Shown: one piece after another, positions 25,401 to 35,183 of the stretch
Numbering within the stretch: the first letter of the stretch is position 1
Layout: each line of letters begins with the position of its first letter
Source of the DNA: Sipunculus nudus
Taxonomy: Eukaryota > Annelida > Sipuncula > Golfingiida > Sipunculidae
Length of the DNA stretch: 64,000 nucleotides
Assembly: GCA_026874595.1 (NCBI GenBank)
Contig: CM049320.1
Span: 36,738,214-36,802,213, forward strand
Reading direction: 5' to 3'
Position numbers and translations under genes: made by a program
Notes under the pieces: model-generated
What the model was told of the DNA's origin: nothing
What the model saw: only the letters and a program-made list of their open reading frames with translations
Database searches by the model: none

Positions 25401-26499
25401 TCAGGCTGACCTCTCCATGGTTAGGTAAATGTGTAAGTCTCTCAATGAGGCCAGGCCTAATGTGAACACATAAAGAAGACTGAACTCCTTGCGGAGTTCA
25501 AGTGCCTAACCAGAATTCTTTAGCAGGGACATCCCCTGTGCGGAACCGGGCATGATTGTCACTCAAGAGATTTCTGATTAGCTTTGGGTAATCGGGGTGA
25601 AAAATCGCAGACATCACATAAGAGAAACTAGTTGTGTACGAATCACTTTCAAAAATAAGACTGAGACAGAGCCCCAGGGCAGGGCAGTCTTGTATCTCAC
25701 TGGCCCACACTGTCAGCGGTCGAGCTTACTTGTCGGAGCCCACTTTGTGGTTTTCCAAATGGTGTTCCATGATGAGCTTTAAGGCAGCAGAACTGGTCCC
25801 CCCACCTGCCCTGACTTTGTTTCAGTTTTTCCTTTGCATGGAACAATCTTATGCTTTAATACCCCCTAAAGTATACATTTTCTGAAAGCTAAGAAAATTC
25901 TCTATAGTTTGGTGATAATAAACTTTGTTTCCGAGGAACAGTTTTGAATTTGTAAGAATTTTAATTTAATTTTAATCTTTAACAAAAAATCGTTTATTCC
26001 AGCACAACTAAAGCAGATACAGAAAATCTTCTTAAATAAATCGAGAATTAAGATAATAATCCCCAGGCGTTTTTTTTTTGTTTAGTTAAGTTTAAAAATT
26101 ACGATTTTAAAGAGTAATTAATTTTGAAATCTTCACAAATCATTTCCTTTTTTATTTTTACCTTAATAAAATCTTTCAAACTTAGTATAGGCGTAAAATT
26201 AAAAAACGCTATATAGAAGACATATTAACAATTATATATTTCAAAGATGGTATGTTTCGGACAAGTGATTACTGAGAAATAACGCTCTAAAGATAAGGTG
26301 TTCAGGTGAAATGATGTTTCGAGAAAATGGAAAAAAACTATATTCGTAGAGATCATTCATCCTACACACGTAACTTACCACAACTACATGTTGACAGTCA
26401 CATGAATATGGTCAAGACGGTGGTTCTTATCAAACCATGCTATTATAGCTTGGATTAATTGGCTATGTTGCTTTAAAAACGTATTAAAACGATAAAAGT
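22403..26499. other. Mostly unannotated AT-rich DNA
   Basis: Low-complexity spots are a C-run at about 23237-23251 and TTAATTA repeats at about 23518-23542. The 113-codon frame at 23723-24064 has no recognisable domain. A perfect 8-bp inverted repeat, TGAACTCC/GGAGTTCA, lies at 25481-25500. Confidence 0.5.
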
Positions 26500-26690
26500 T
26501 TGTCCTGTCACACCAGCGACTCGTCAAACACCACGTGCATGGACTTTAGTAGGCGGAGCTGACAGTTTTGGCAGAGTGCCAAGGTGCGCTGAGCACTCGA
26601 CAACCGGGACCCGCGGCTGAACAGGTGCGTAGCCGGGCCTAAAAGGTAACCGCGTGTTTACACAGGAACAAGGGGAGCGGGATCTATGGC
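26500..26690. other. Short GC-rich patch of unknown nature
   Basis: About 190 bases are richer in C, G and CpG than the flanks. The patch includes CACCACGTGCATGG and CCGGGACCCGCGG. It could be an old SINE or a CpG-rich regulatory patch. No transcript or start is evident. Confidence 0.25.
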
Positions 26691-26818
26691 CATTCAAGGC
26701 GAACGAAGATTGATTTACTTATCACGGTTTACATACATTATAGGTATTTGGGAGTTGACAATAGAGACAAGTTTATAACGATCATACAAATATCGTATAA
26801 AATAAATTATATATTTAC

Positions 26819-26920
26819 CAACTACCGAGCGCCAACATCCGTGTCATGCAGAGTGCCTCGTATTAGTTATTATAAATAGTTGTACAATCCATGTAAAATA
26901 AATAAAGTTTATATTTAAAT
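26819..26920 (+). mobile_element. 3' fragment of the copy-1 SINE family
   Basis: The sequence from ACCGAGCGCC through GAGTGCCTCG to the tail GTACAATCCATGTAAAATAA matches the 3' end of the minus-strand SINE at 20050-20300, in the opposite orientation. The tRNA-like head is absent, so the copy is 5'-truncated. Confidence 0.7.
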
Positions 26921-29022
26921 CTCGCATACACATACAAGTCATATGTGAAATCTGGACATTGTTTATTGGAGGGAAGTACAACAGCGGCTGACAATAGCGC
27001 GTTTAGTTGATAACACTGCCAAAGTCGATAGGTGTCGGCCTCCGGTTTTCAAATCACGTTTGATCACGGAAGTAGGTTCGGCCCGCTGGGACTTCTTGAT
27101 ATCATTCAACTGCTGCAGTTTTTAAATTGGCATTCGGGATTTGCGTCGTCGGCCCCTCGTACTTTCGTTTGGTATTGGCGTAATATTAATTTGTTGCGGT
27201 GTTGACAGTTTGAATATCATAGACGTTATGGTTGGGATATGAAGCAGCTTATTATAAAGTAATTTTACGTATCTGTCGATAGGCTCAGGATATAGCAGAA
27301 AATAACATGATGTCAAGTGAAAATTTGTGTTTCGGCGTATCATACCCGACAAAAGACAGAAAGGCCAATGACACTAACAGATCATTCACAACGATCGGTT
27401 TGTTTGCACACTAATTAGCTAGCGTTAGGGTTGCTCTCCAACGCTTATCAGTTGTATGCTCATCTAATTAGATTGGGCAAACAAACGTCGACCGTCAGTA
27501 CTTGCCATCTCCTGCACGGAGGTACTTGGCCTATGCATTAATGAAACTCTTGCACCTCGCGATTGGCTGAATGACCCAGGTGAGGGCTGGGGGCAGAGTG
27601 ATTGACAGGCCTGTGGCAGGGCTGGAGTCAGTTTACAAACACCCTGTCAACACATCTTGGTGTTTACTGGATAGAAATCCTCCTTTTCCACAAAATGCAA
27701 CCAGAGACCCAAAATATGCTCAGCTGCATTAGATCCGCCCAGTATTCAATATTACGTATACCTTTTATTGAAAAACACCAATTTTTAGGATTTTGACCAG
27801 TCCTGCTACCTTAAAACAACAATTAATAGGGCCTTCCTAAGTGTGATGAATAAATTTTTTTATCTTAGGTTTACAAAAGGACTTCGTGTCTTGTTTGGTT
27901 AATAAACAGTGTCAGTGTCTCTTGGCCAAAACTGTTGGCCAACAGTTGACCACTTTCTATTCAGGGATTGATAGTCCTGAAAAAAAAGACATCCCAAGCA
28001 ATTATCCAATTATCAAAGTGTCAATGACGAAAACCATTTTCAAAAATTTATTCACAATCACAATTGCATTCAGCAGAAATGTTCATTGAGCTCTAGACGT
28101 CCTTATATTACATAGAAAAATAACACATTCGACATTTGGAGTTTTCATTTGTATTGCAGTTGTATCATTATAGCTCTTGAATAATAAATAAAGATCCACT
28201 GCTGAATTTTATTTTTGAATTGCAAATTATATGAATTTTACCTTGAACAAGACAGCAAACACAACATTTAGCAAACACAACATTTATATAAACTGCAAAA
28301 TGAAGCTAAAATAATCGTACATATTACCCCCTTTAGGCAGGAAAAGTAATCATGCGATCACTGACCATGCCGAAACAATGGTAACTTTAATTTTCTCCAA
28401 ACTCGAAATCAAATAAAATAAACCCCATTCGGTTCTCTTGCTTGTGATGGCGATATCATTCATCTATATATTGAATGTACACTTTTCCATTAAAAATTCT
28501 GGGGGTTTTCTTCGCAATATATTTTAAGACGGTGAGTGCATTTGCTAAACATAAGGTTGACTGAAACGGCTATCAATAAAAACACAAATACATAAATTTC
28601 ACTAATTATAGGATAAACAAATCCGATAAAATACATCCATTTGACCTAGATACTGATGCCTATTTCGGCTATGAATCTGTGAAATCATTCTAAGATAACG
28701 TTCTTTCTCAGGCACACTTAACCCAGTTTCAAGGCAATACGAACAACTTGTCCATATATATTATCAATTATAGACGCACATAGAGACAGTGATATCCTTG
28801 AAATCATGAAATGTTTCATTCACTAGGCGATACGTTGATTACGAAAGCTGTCTCATTTTGTCGTTCTCTGGCGACCTCCGCACTGAAAGAGATGATTATT
28901 GGATCAACAACAGAAATGATACAATATTTCATAAAAAATGTAAAATCCGTTGCACATACAGAAATATAAATTCTCTAATAGACCATATTCGTGTTAAATC
29001 TAGTTAAAATCAAACCAAAAAG
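26921..29022. other. No supported gene
   Basis: No exon with convincing splice context and no recognisable repeat were found. Downstream tail exons of the minus-strand receptor locus, if they exist, could lie here, but I could not identify any. Confidence 0.45.
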
Positions 29023-29406
29023 AGACTAGATGTATCGGAACGACACGAATGCCCCCGCCTGGGGCAAATTAGAAACATTTGTTAAATTTTGTAAAAAAAA
29101 ATTAAGTTCAGGAGGTGTCATATGGTCAAAAATAGGTCAACAAGGGCAAAATGCAAACTCGATCTATAACGGGTCATTATCAAGCAACACACCAAAAATC
29201 AGGCCAGTATCTGCAGGCATTGTGAAAAAAGTCCATACGTGCATTTTCATAAAAATTTCTGTCTTTCATGAAATTTTCTATGTTAAGGATCTGTCATATG
29301 GTCAAAAATAAGTCAACTGGGACGAAACGCGAACTTGATCTGTAAGTGGTGCCATTCTGCGCCAACAGACCAAACATTAGGCTAGTATCTGTAAGCATTG
29401 CATTGC

Positions 29407-30090
29407 AAAACTAGAATATTAGCAAAAGCTGATTATCAGTTATAAATTTAAATTGGAGAGGTATGTACCATGTTTCATAACAATCCACCAAATGCTTCCT
29501 GAGAAATAAGCTCCAAAGTTTTTTTTCTATACTAAGCTCTGTCACCTTGAAAAGTAGGTCAAGATCACCCATCTTTGAACTTGACCAAAATTTTGTAAAT
29601 ATCATGCATTAGCACTGAAGAAATTAAGTTCCTGTGTTGAATACCTTTGTAGATATCCTGCACAAAAGGCCAACATTGAAAAATCTGATAAAAATTCATT
29701 AAAAAATCCGAAATTGTAGGTGGTGCCACCAAAATTGTGCAGCACGCACAGACCATCATTCCCAATGATCGTAGTAAGTTTTGTGAAAATCCACACAATG
29801 GTTCCTGAGATATAAGCTTCTGAGTGTTTTTGTATAATCAGCTCTAAAACAAAGAAAAATAGGTCAAGGTCACCCATCTTGACCAAGATTTTGTTGATAT
29901 ACATCATCACTGATGAAATAAAATTCCAGCCGTGAATACTTTTAGAGATATCCTGCTCACAAGGTAAAAGTTAACAGACGAGGACGGACGGACGTCACAC
30001 GGACAGACAGACGGACGGACAGGCGGACGGACAGACGGACAGTTTTGGTGACGACAATAGCCCATCAGCCTATGAGCTGAGGGCTATCAT
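29407..30090 (+). mobile_element. Family 4 HINE-like element nested in family 2
   Basis: It begins at AAAACTAGA and is followed by the weak hairpin ATTAGC-AAAA-GCTGAT. It contains two related units with AGGTCAAGATCACC or AGGTCAAGGTCACC and one GGTGGTGCCACC palindrome. It ends with a (GGAC)n tract at about 29978-30040 and the hairpin ATAGCCC-A-TCAGC ... GCTGA-GGGCTAT (30057-30087). The host family 2 unit is broken after GCATTGC at 29400 and resumes at about 30090, so the insert's borders are fairly clear. No coding is seen. Confidence 0.65.
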
Positions 30091-30109
30091 GTACATGTAC
30101 ATTTACATG

Positions 30110-30850
30110 TACATTTGTCATGAAAATTTATATTTTTCATGCAATTTTCTATGTTAAGGAGCCGTAAAACAATCAAAAGTAGGTCAACCGTGACGAAACG
30201 CGAACTCGATCTGTAACTGGTCATTATCTGTCCACACACCAAAAATCAGGCCAATTTCTGCAGGCATTGCGAAAAAAAGTCCGTACATGTGTGTTTGTCA
30301 TGAAAATTTCTATTTTTTCATGAAATTATCTAAGTTAAGGAGCCGTTAAATGGTCAAAAGTAGGTCAACTGGGACGAAACGCGAACTCGATCTATATCTG
30401 GTCATTATCTACCTACACACCAAAAATCAGGCCAATATCTGAAAGCATTGCGAAAAAAGTCCGTACATGTGTATTTGTCATGAAAATTTCTATTTTTCAT
30501 GAAATTTTCTAAGTTTAGGAGCCGTAAAACGGTCAAAAGTAGGTCAACCGGGACGAAACGTGAACTCGATCTGTAACTGGTCATTATCTGCCAGTACACA
30601 AAAAAATCAGGCCAAAATCTGCAGGCATTGCGAAAAAAAGTCCGTACATGTGTTTTTGTCATGAAAATTTCTATTTTTCATGAAATTTTCGAAGTTTAGG
30701 AGCCGTAAAACAGTCAAAATTAGGTCAACTGAACTGGGACGAAACGCGAACTCGATCTGTAACTGGTCATTATCTGTCCACACACCAAAAATCAGGCCAA
30801 TATCTGCAGGCTTTGCGAAAAAAAAGTGCGTACAACTGTTTGATTTCGGA
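30110..30850. repeat. Tandem array, ~180-bp unit
   Basis: About four units of 180-186 bp, each with AAAATCAGGCCAA, GCATTGCGAAAA, TCCGTACATG and TTTTTCATGAAATT. They form the core of the family 2 element; a further unit lies before the nested insertion (about 29130-29400). Confidence 0.85.
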
Positions 30851-30980
30851 ATGACGGAAGGACGGACATGGGTAAAACTATATGCCCCGGCCACTTTGTG
30901 GCGGGGGCATAAAAAACGATATTTCTATATTATCTTTTGACAAAGGTCACAGACACTGCAAAAAATAAGGATATTTTTAC

Positions 30981-31016
30981 CTGTTATTTCTGCTCGGGGA
31001 GGTTGAGCAGGAATAT
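30981..31016 (-). CDS. Candidate 12-residue cytoplasmic exon of the receptor locus
   Basis: A 36-base minus-strand segment lies between an acceptor-like TTTCGGTTTAG and a donor AACAG|GTAAAA. Its phase (2 in, 2 out) fits the donor of the transmembrane exon upstream. It would encode Y-S-C-S-T-S-P-S-R-N-N with split codons at both ends. Such a small exon can arise by chance, so only the compatible phases and signals support it. Confidence 0.3.
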
Positions 31017-31190
31017 CTAAACCGAAAATAGTTACAGGAATTATTATAACATTATAAAACCATTATCAAATATATATAATTATTCTCCAAAATAAGATTT
31101 GACCGATATCTCTTTCATACGTTACTGTACCTAATGAATCTGCCTATTAAACATATTTGATAAATTCTTCATATTAACTGAAGAGCCTAC

Positions 31191-31314
31191 CTATCAATCT
31201 CCCGATGTGTCTCTAATGAACAAAGTAAGACGGTTACATTTATCATGAGAGCAAGGCATATGGCAAATATACAGGTGAAACTCATAACAAGAAAATTTGC
31301 CGTATATAGCAAAT
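31191..31314 (-). CDS. Transmembrane exon of a CTLD/Ig receptor
   Basis: A very strong acceptor (a TTTG/TTTTTTT pyrimidine tract ending CAG) opens a 124-base exon at 31314, and GATAG|GTAGGC closes it at 31191. In phase 1 it gives 40 complete codons without a stop. The centre is strongly hydrophobic (A-N-F-L-V-M-S-F, C-I-F-A-I-C-L-A-L-M, V-T-V-L-L-C-S-L) and is followed by the charged stretch E-T-H-R-E-I-D. This is one membrane-spanning helix with a stop-transfer side. The incoming phase matches the phase-1 donors of the ectodomain exons upstream on this strand, which supports a single type I receptor gene. Experimental transcript data are the missing evidence. Confidence 0.65.
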
Positions 31315-31857
31315 CTGAAAAAAAACAAACAAACAAATGAATAATAATTCGACATAACATAAATACTCATACTCATATCGCAATGCCATCGCGTACAGCT
31401 ACGTCCTTTATAACATCATTTAAATAAAATAATCAGCTGTCGCATTTTATCTAATAATTTAATTTTTTATATATTATCATATTATTTGTATTATTAATTA
31501 AAACTATATCAACTAATCTGTCTGCATCGAAAATTAGATAAACAGAAGAAAAATTATTTACTGGTCAGATAAAAAAATATTAGATAAAATAACTAATCAG
31601 TTTAAAGTTTTACACCTTTGCTTTCAGGTCCTGGGTTTACTCTCTTGGGTATTTCAGTGGCAGCTGTAATTTAAGCCATTACAAATTTAAAACGTCATGA
31701 TATTCCTATCTCACCATATTATATTAATCTACCGTTTTAACACAAACACGTATACATATATGGACTAAATTATCTTTTTGACGCTGATAATACGACGTTT
31801 AAGAATATGTCTTGTTGTATCAGTAGGAAATTTATCATTTGGTAATTTTAAAAATAC

Positions 31858-32025
31858 CGTCGACACATATGAATGAATGCTTCTCCAAGCAACTTTTAAG
31901 CCTGACTAAGAACCGTCCCGATTTCCCATTCTTTGTTATGATTGCGCAGCGCCTTCCTTTTTCTTCACTCACTGGTTTGCTGAATGCTGGTGCACCTACA
32001 GAATACATGGACCGCCATAATATAT
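31858..32025 (-). CDS. C-type lectin-like domain, C-terminal half exon
   Basis: The acceptor ...GTTATACAG and the donor GACG|GTATTT bound 168 bases in phase 1-1. The translation has R-R-C-A-I-I-T-K-N-G followed by L-K-S-C-L-E-K-H-S-F-I-C-V, which is the C...C-x-x-x-x-x-F-I-C pattern that closes a CTLD. The W-N-D calcium motif is absent, so carbohydrate binding by the classic site is unlikely. No first-half exon lies directly upstream: the preceding exons are Ig-like, and the nearest unpaired first half is at about 34075-34221. Confidence 0.6.
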
Positions 32026-32256
32026 CTGTATAACACACTGAATACCAAACCTACTGTCAAATGTAATTTTGTTTGAAGTTTATGATCGGATTATGTTTAA
32101 TGAGACGGATTTCCGAGATTTTTTCCCCCTTACTGCAAAAGGGACAGGCTCATATTAACTCATATTAACTATGAACAAATAAATCATAGTTGACTTTAAT
32201 ATCTCATAATATACATAAATTATGTTGGTTTCATTCAATTATTCTGTAAAACCTAC

Positions 32257-32577
32257 CAGTCACAGAGAGCCGCAATGTCTTCTCATAAACGTGATGCATC
32301 CCAGTTTCATTACTCTTGTAGCCAATGCATGTGTAATTCCCACTGTCTGAGGTAATAGTTCTGTTTATATACAAGGCTCTATCGTTGTTGATGTTAAAGT
32401 CAAAACGATCATGTGTGATGAACCAGTTGACGCCGATATTCAGCAACTGGACAATGTCAGAAGACTGACCAATTCCTGATTTCTTTTTCCATTAGATCAT
32501 GGCAAAATCGTTAATTTCACTAACATGTCCACATGGCAACATCGTAGATTCATTCGTCTTCGATTTGATTACTGTGT
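32257..32577 (-). pseudogene. Ig-like domain exon with an internal stop
   Basis: A 321-base segment is bounded by acceptor TTGCAG and donor ACTG|GTAGGT in phase 1-1. It reads as an Ig domain: T-M-L-P-C-G-H (first Cys), a K-K-K-S-G stretch after the expected core Trp, and D-S-G-N-Y-T-C-I-G-Y (F strand with second Cys), ending L-R-L-S-V-T. The codon just before W-K-K-K is TAA, where a Tyr-like residue is usual, so the open frame is broken once. It could be a true nonsense mutation, a sequencing error, or a decaying paralogue. The Ig fold signature itself is clear. Confidence 0.65.
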
Positions 32578-32846
32578 CTGCAACATAGTAATTGCTCAAC
32601 TGAGAACATCAGATCTGGTCATCAGATATTTGTGATTTTTGCCATACTTGCCTTAATATATCTCATATAACGCTCTTAAGCTGTTCTTTAACAGTAACGG
32701 CCTTCCATCATTTTTAATAGATAGCAATGGTTTCCATTCTTTGTGGATCCTCTTGAACCACATCACAATATCAGGCTTAGTGGTTAAGTTGTTTTGGGTA
32801 CACGGAAGCTTTGCTAGAGCATGTTCATTTATCGTCAGTTCTTTTC
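32578..32846 (-). pseudogene. Ig-like domain, degenerate
   Basis: After an acceptor-like TTTTCAAAG, the minus strand reads E-L-T-I-N-E-H-A-L-A-K-L-P-C (first Cys) and I-V-M-W-F-K-R (core Trp). It then carries a TAA inside Y-E-I-Y-x-G-K-Y-G and, near 32592, a one-base frame change before S-N-Y-Y-V-A-D, where the F-strand Cys would be. The two Ig readings at 32846-32257 may originally have been one continuous exon or two exons. Two or three lesions argue for loss of function here. Confidence 0.55.
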
Positions 32847-32975
32847 CTTTGAAAATGTAACAAACATCGTATGGTTAGCACAAACACGTTCAAAGCCACA
32901 GGAGTGACCTATAGAGTCAGTTGCAGCCTTATCCTACAGCCTAAAACTCCAATGACATTAAAACCATGCAGGAAC

Positions 32976-32980
<5 letters not shown>

Positions 32981-33028
<48 letters not shown>
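32981..33028. repeat. (TA)24 microsatellite
   Basis: An uninterrupted TA dinucleotide run in an intron of the receptor locus. Confidence 0.95.
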
Positions 33029-33031
<3 letters not shown>

Positions 33032-33556
33032 TCTTATATTTATGTTAAAAAAATCATGTCCAAGCCTCTCGTGGGTAAATAATTATAAGACACGAGTCGA
33101 TTTCATTTCATCATTAAAGATAGGTTTGAAGGTAAATAAATTAAAGATCTGCTTCCTAATTTAGGTAAAATAAATTTTTCAAACGATTGCCCATTAAGAG
33201 AAATGTGTAAATACGATATTTGCTGCATGTCCTTGAACTCGATGTACCACCGTTCATATGTATTTATATGCACAGTTTATACATCGTCTTTACATGATTC
33301 ATTTTCCGTGTTTCTGTGTAAATATGTTATTGGGTGCTACATATTGCCACATATAAAGAGGAAAGCCGGTTGTGATGTATCTTTTTAATATGTTATTCTT
33401 TATATATTATTTATGCTTATTATTTGTTAATCTGCATGCCTCAATCCAAGCGTTTATCCTTTATCTGATTTATTCTTTTGTACAATGAATCATAAATGAA
33501 TGTATACATTCATCATCACCTCTGTTACAGCCAAGAAATTAAAGTGTTGTACTTAC

Positions 33557-33874
33557 CAGTGACCTCAAGTTGTATAAAACTCTCGAAGGTCAAGATCCTT
33601 TCCCCATCTTTAAACATAGACCCTGAGCAGGTATAAATACCTTGATCAAATTCTTTAACGTCTTGGATCATTAGGTTATTATCATTTTTGTTAACTTTAA
33701 ATCTCTTGTTAGGATTAAACCATTGAGGCTGCGAATTCGACACAATTTGTACCAAGTCTTCTTCCTTGTTATTTTGATCCCTGCTCCAAGTGAACAAATA
33801 TGTTGAATTTGATGATTTAGACCCAGGGCATGGCAAATACACAGTTTTACCTTCATCAGCCAAAACTTCTGTCA
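33557..33874 (-). CDS. Ig-like domain exon, intact
   Basis: A 318-base exon runs from the acceptor ...CATAAACAG at 33875 to a perfect donor G|GTAAGT at 33557, phase 1-1. It encodes E-V-L-A-D-E-G-K-T-V-Y-L-P-C (B strand Cys), L-F-T-W-S-R (core Trp), N-N-L-M-I-Q-D-V and D-Q-G-I-Y-T-C-S-G (F strand D-x-G-x-Y-x-C). It closes with F-I-Q-L-E-V-T. These are the hallmark positions of an Ig V/I-type domain of about 106 residues. It lies between CTLD-half exons and the degenerate Ig pair. Confidence 0.8.
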
Positions 33875-34074
33875 CTGTTTATGAAGAAATGATACACTAC
33901 CATTAAACTAATAGGACCCCACTGGATCATAATCCTAAAATTATATTTAAAATCTAGATTTTATCTTTAATTCATATGAACGGAAAAAATCTATAAAAAC
34001 ATCATCAGAACTATCTATACATCATTGTTAATCAATGTCCAATATATGAACTATGCCTGAGCCTGTGTTTTTGC

Positions 34075-34221
34075 CGAGGCCAACCGGAGACATTGCCCAT
34101 ATCGAATCTGTTTCAAAAGGGAACTCTCGAACCATATTGTTATAACTAGATGGAAGAATTTGGCCTCTTTTTCGACACACATCTGCAGCTTCATTGTATG
34201 TTCTTTTCGATGACTTGTCAT
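34075..34221 (-). CDS. C-type lectin-like domain, N-terminal half (partial exon)
   Basis: From an acceptor-like AATCCAG the frame reads S-S-K-R-T-Y-N-E-A-A-D-V-C-R-K-R-G-Q-I-L-P-S. This is the alpha-1 helix and first conserved Cys of a CTLD, and it is followed by S-I-W-A-M-S-P-V-G. No GT donor in phase 1 is available; a GC dinucleotide (CTCG|GCAAAA) gives the right phase at 34075, so the low end is tentative. The next exon downstream is Ig, not a CTLD second half. The N-terminal strand is short, suggesting a longer or degraded exon. Confidence 0.5.
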
Positions 34222-34379
34222 CTGGATTAATATCACTTTACAAGTAAATGATGTGTTCACAGATATTCAAAGCGCCAAATGGAGCCAATTAATTAATCAC
34301 GACAGGATTTTTAAGAAGTAAAGTAAACAATTTATCAATTACGACAGTTTAAAAGTTTTAGATTTTCCTGAATACCTAC

Positions 34380-34529
34380 CGGCTGCGACGCATATAAACG
34401 GATTCCTTTCTTCGCAACTGATGACATTAATTGAATCATTTGAAATACCTCCACTGACTGCAATGACGCAGGCACGATTTACAAGACTTTTCATCCTTCT
34501 GTTCAAAATAACTGACTGCTGAATTAATT
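34380..34529 (-). CDS. C-type lectin-like domain, C-terminal half exon
   Basis: The acceptor TTTGTTTCTGGACAG and donor GCCG|GTAGGT bound 150 bases in phase 1-1. The translation includes N-R-A-C-V-I-A-V-S-G-G and N-V-I-S-C-E-E-R-N-P-F-I-C-V, the final two-Cys block of a CTLD. A W-N-D motif is missing. It pairs naturally with the N-terminal half at 34697-34912 to make one domain (CTLD2). Confidence 0.75.
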
Positions 34530-34696
34530 CTGTCCAGAAACAAAAAAGAAATACATCATGAACTTATATACGGATTACCTGAGTTTATGTTTTCCCCTCA
34601 CCGTGTTTTACAGAGATTTTCATATTGTTTATATCGGAGTTAATCTAATAAATGGAAATAACTGCATCAGATATCTGACCACCAAAGGATATTTGC

Positions 34697-34912
34697 CTCT
34701 TCTATGGATTCCCATCCATGTTTCCTCAAGGCGCGAAAATTTTAGCTCTTTTCGGATAAACATCATTTCATCATAAGCAAGGCTAGGAAACTCTGCCCCA
34801 ATCTTTTCACAGCTGGCCTTTGCTTGATAATAGCTTTTGGATCCACGTTTAACAGTATAGCAATCCGTTACATTGCAGGTCCTTTGTCCCTCGCAGTCAG
34901 CACAATTCGAAT
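34697..34912 (-). CDS. C-type lectin-like domain, N-terminal half exon
   Basis: A clear acceptor CTTAATTCTAG at 34913 starts N-C-A-D-C-E-G-Q-R-T-C, then D-C-Y-T-V-K-R-G-S-K-S-Y-Y-Q-A-K-A-S-C (helix alpha-1 with Cys), P-S-L-A-Y-D-E and T-W-M-G-I-H. The extra N-terminal cysteines suggest a long-form CTLD. No phase-1 GT donor is found. A GC donor AGAG|GCAAAT at 34696 gives 216 bases in phase 1-1, close to the 210 bases of the equivalent exon at 38024-38233, so I end the exon there. The alternative is that the donor is mutated. Confidence 0.65.
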
Positions 34913-35066
34913 CTAGAATTAAGAGAGCTTTATATGAATGAAGCAATAACAAATATTTGATATATAATGTTAGATGTTCCCGTCAACCGTACATTGGAAT
35001 TGCATAGGAAAATAGGGAATAAATTTATTAAAAAATATATACTTTCACATATGTATAGACTAATAC

Positions 35067-35183
35067 CTTTGCAGAGAAAGGCGTTGCCTGCTGGATAATC
35101 AGTGAAGCAAGGTTTTGTAGCCTCTAACCTAAGCTCAATTACCCTGCACGGCTTGTCGACTTGCATATCCCCGTTAAGATACT
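35067..35183 (-). CDS. C-type lectin-like domain, C-terminal half exon
   Basis: The acceptor TATTTATCTTATAG and donor AAAG|GTATTA bound 117 bases in phase 1-1. The frame gives Y-L-N-G-D-M-Q-V-D-K-P-C-R-V-I-E-L and K-P-C-F-T-D-Y-P-A-G-N-A-F-L-C-K, the closing part of a CTLD. It continues the exon at 38024-38233, whose last residues W-x-W-P-N-G precede exactly this kind of segment. The intron between them would be about 2.8 kb. Confidence 0.7.

Larger units (their letters stand above)
29023..30912 (+). mobile_element. Family 2 HINE-like nonautonomous element
   Basis: The left end is ACTAGA, then a weak hairpin (GTATCG-GAA-CGACAC), then the subterminal motif ATGCCCCCGCC at 29048-29058. The right end has GACGGAAGGACGGAC, then a hairpin at 30883-30909 (TGCCCC.GCCAC - TTT - GTGGC.GGGGCA), and stops near 30912. 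The outer right arm GGCGGGGGCAT is the exact reverse complement of the left subterminal motif. The interior is a tandem array of about 180-bp units (TCCGTACATG at about 30280, 30460, 30641). It encodes no protein. A family 4 element is nested at 29407-30090. Confidence 0.75.

Noticed and set aside
25498-25885. Overlapping open frames on both strands
   Set aside because: No domain, and codon content looks like non-coding DNA; mutual shadows.
29977-30045. CRISPR-like short repeats (GGACGGACAGAC)
   Set aside because: It is a degenerate microsatellite without spacers, in eukaryotic DNA, at a transposon 3' end.
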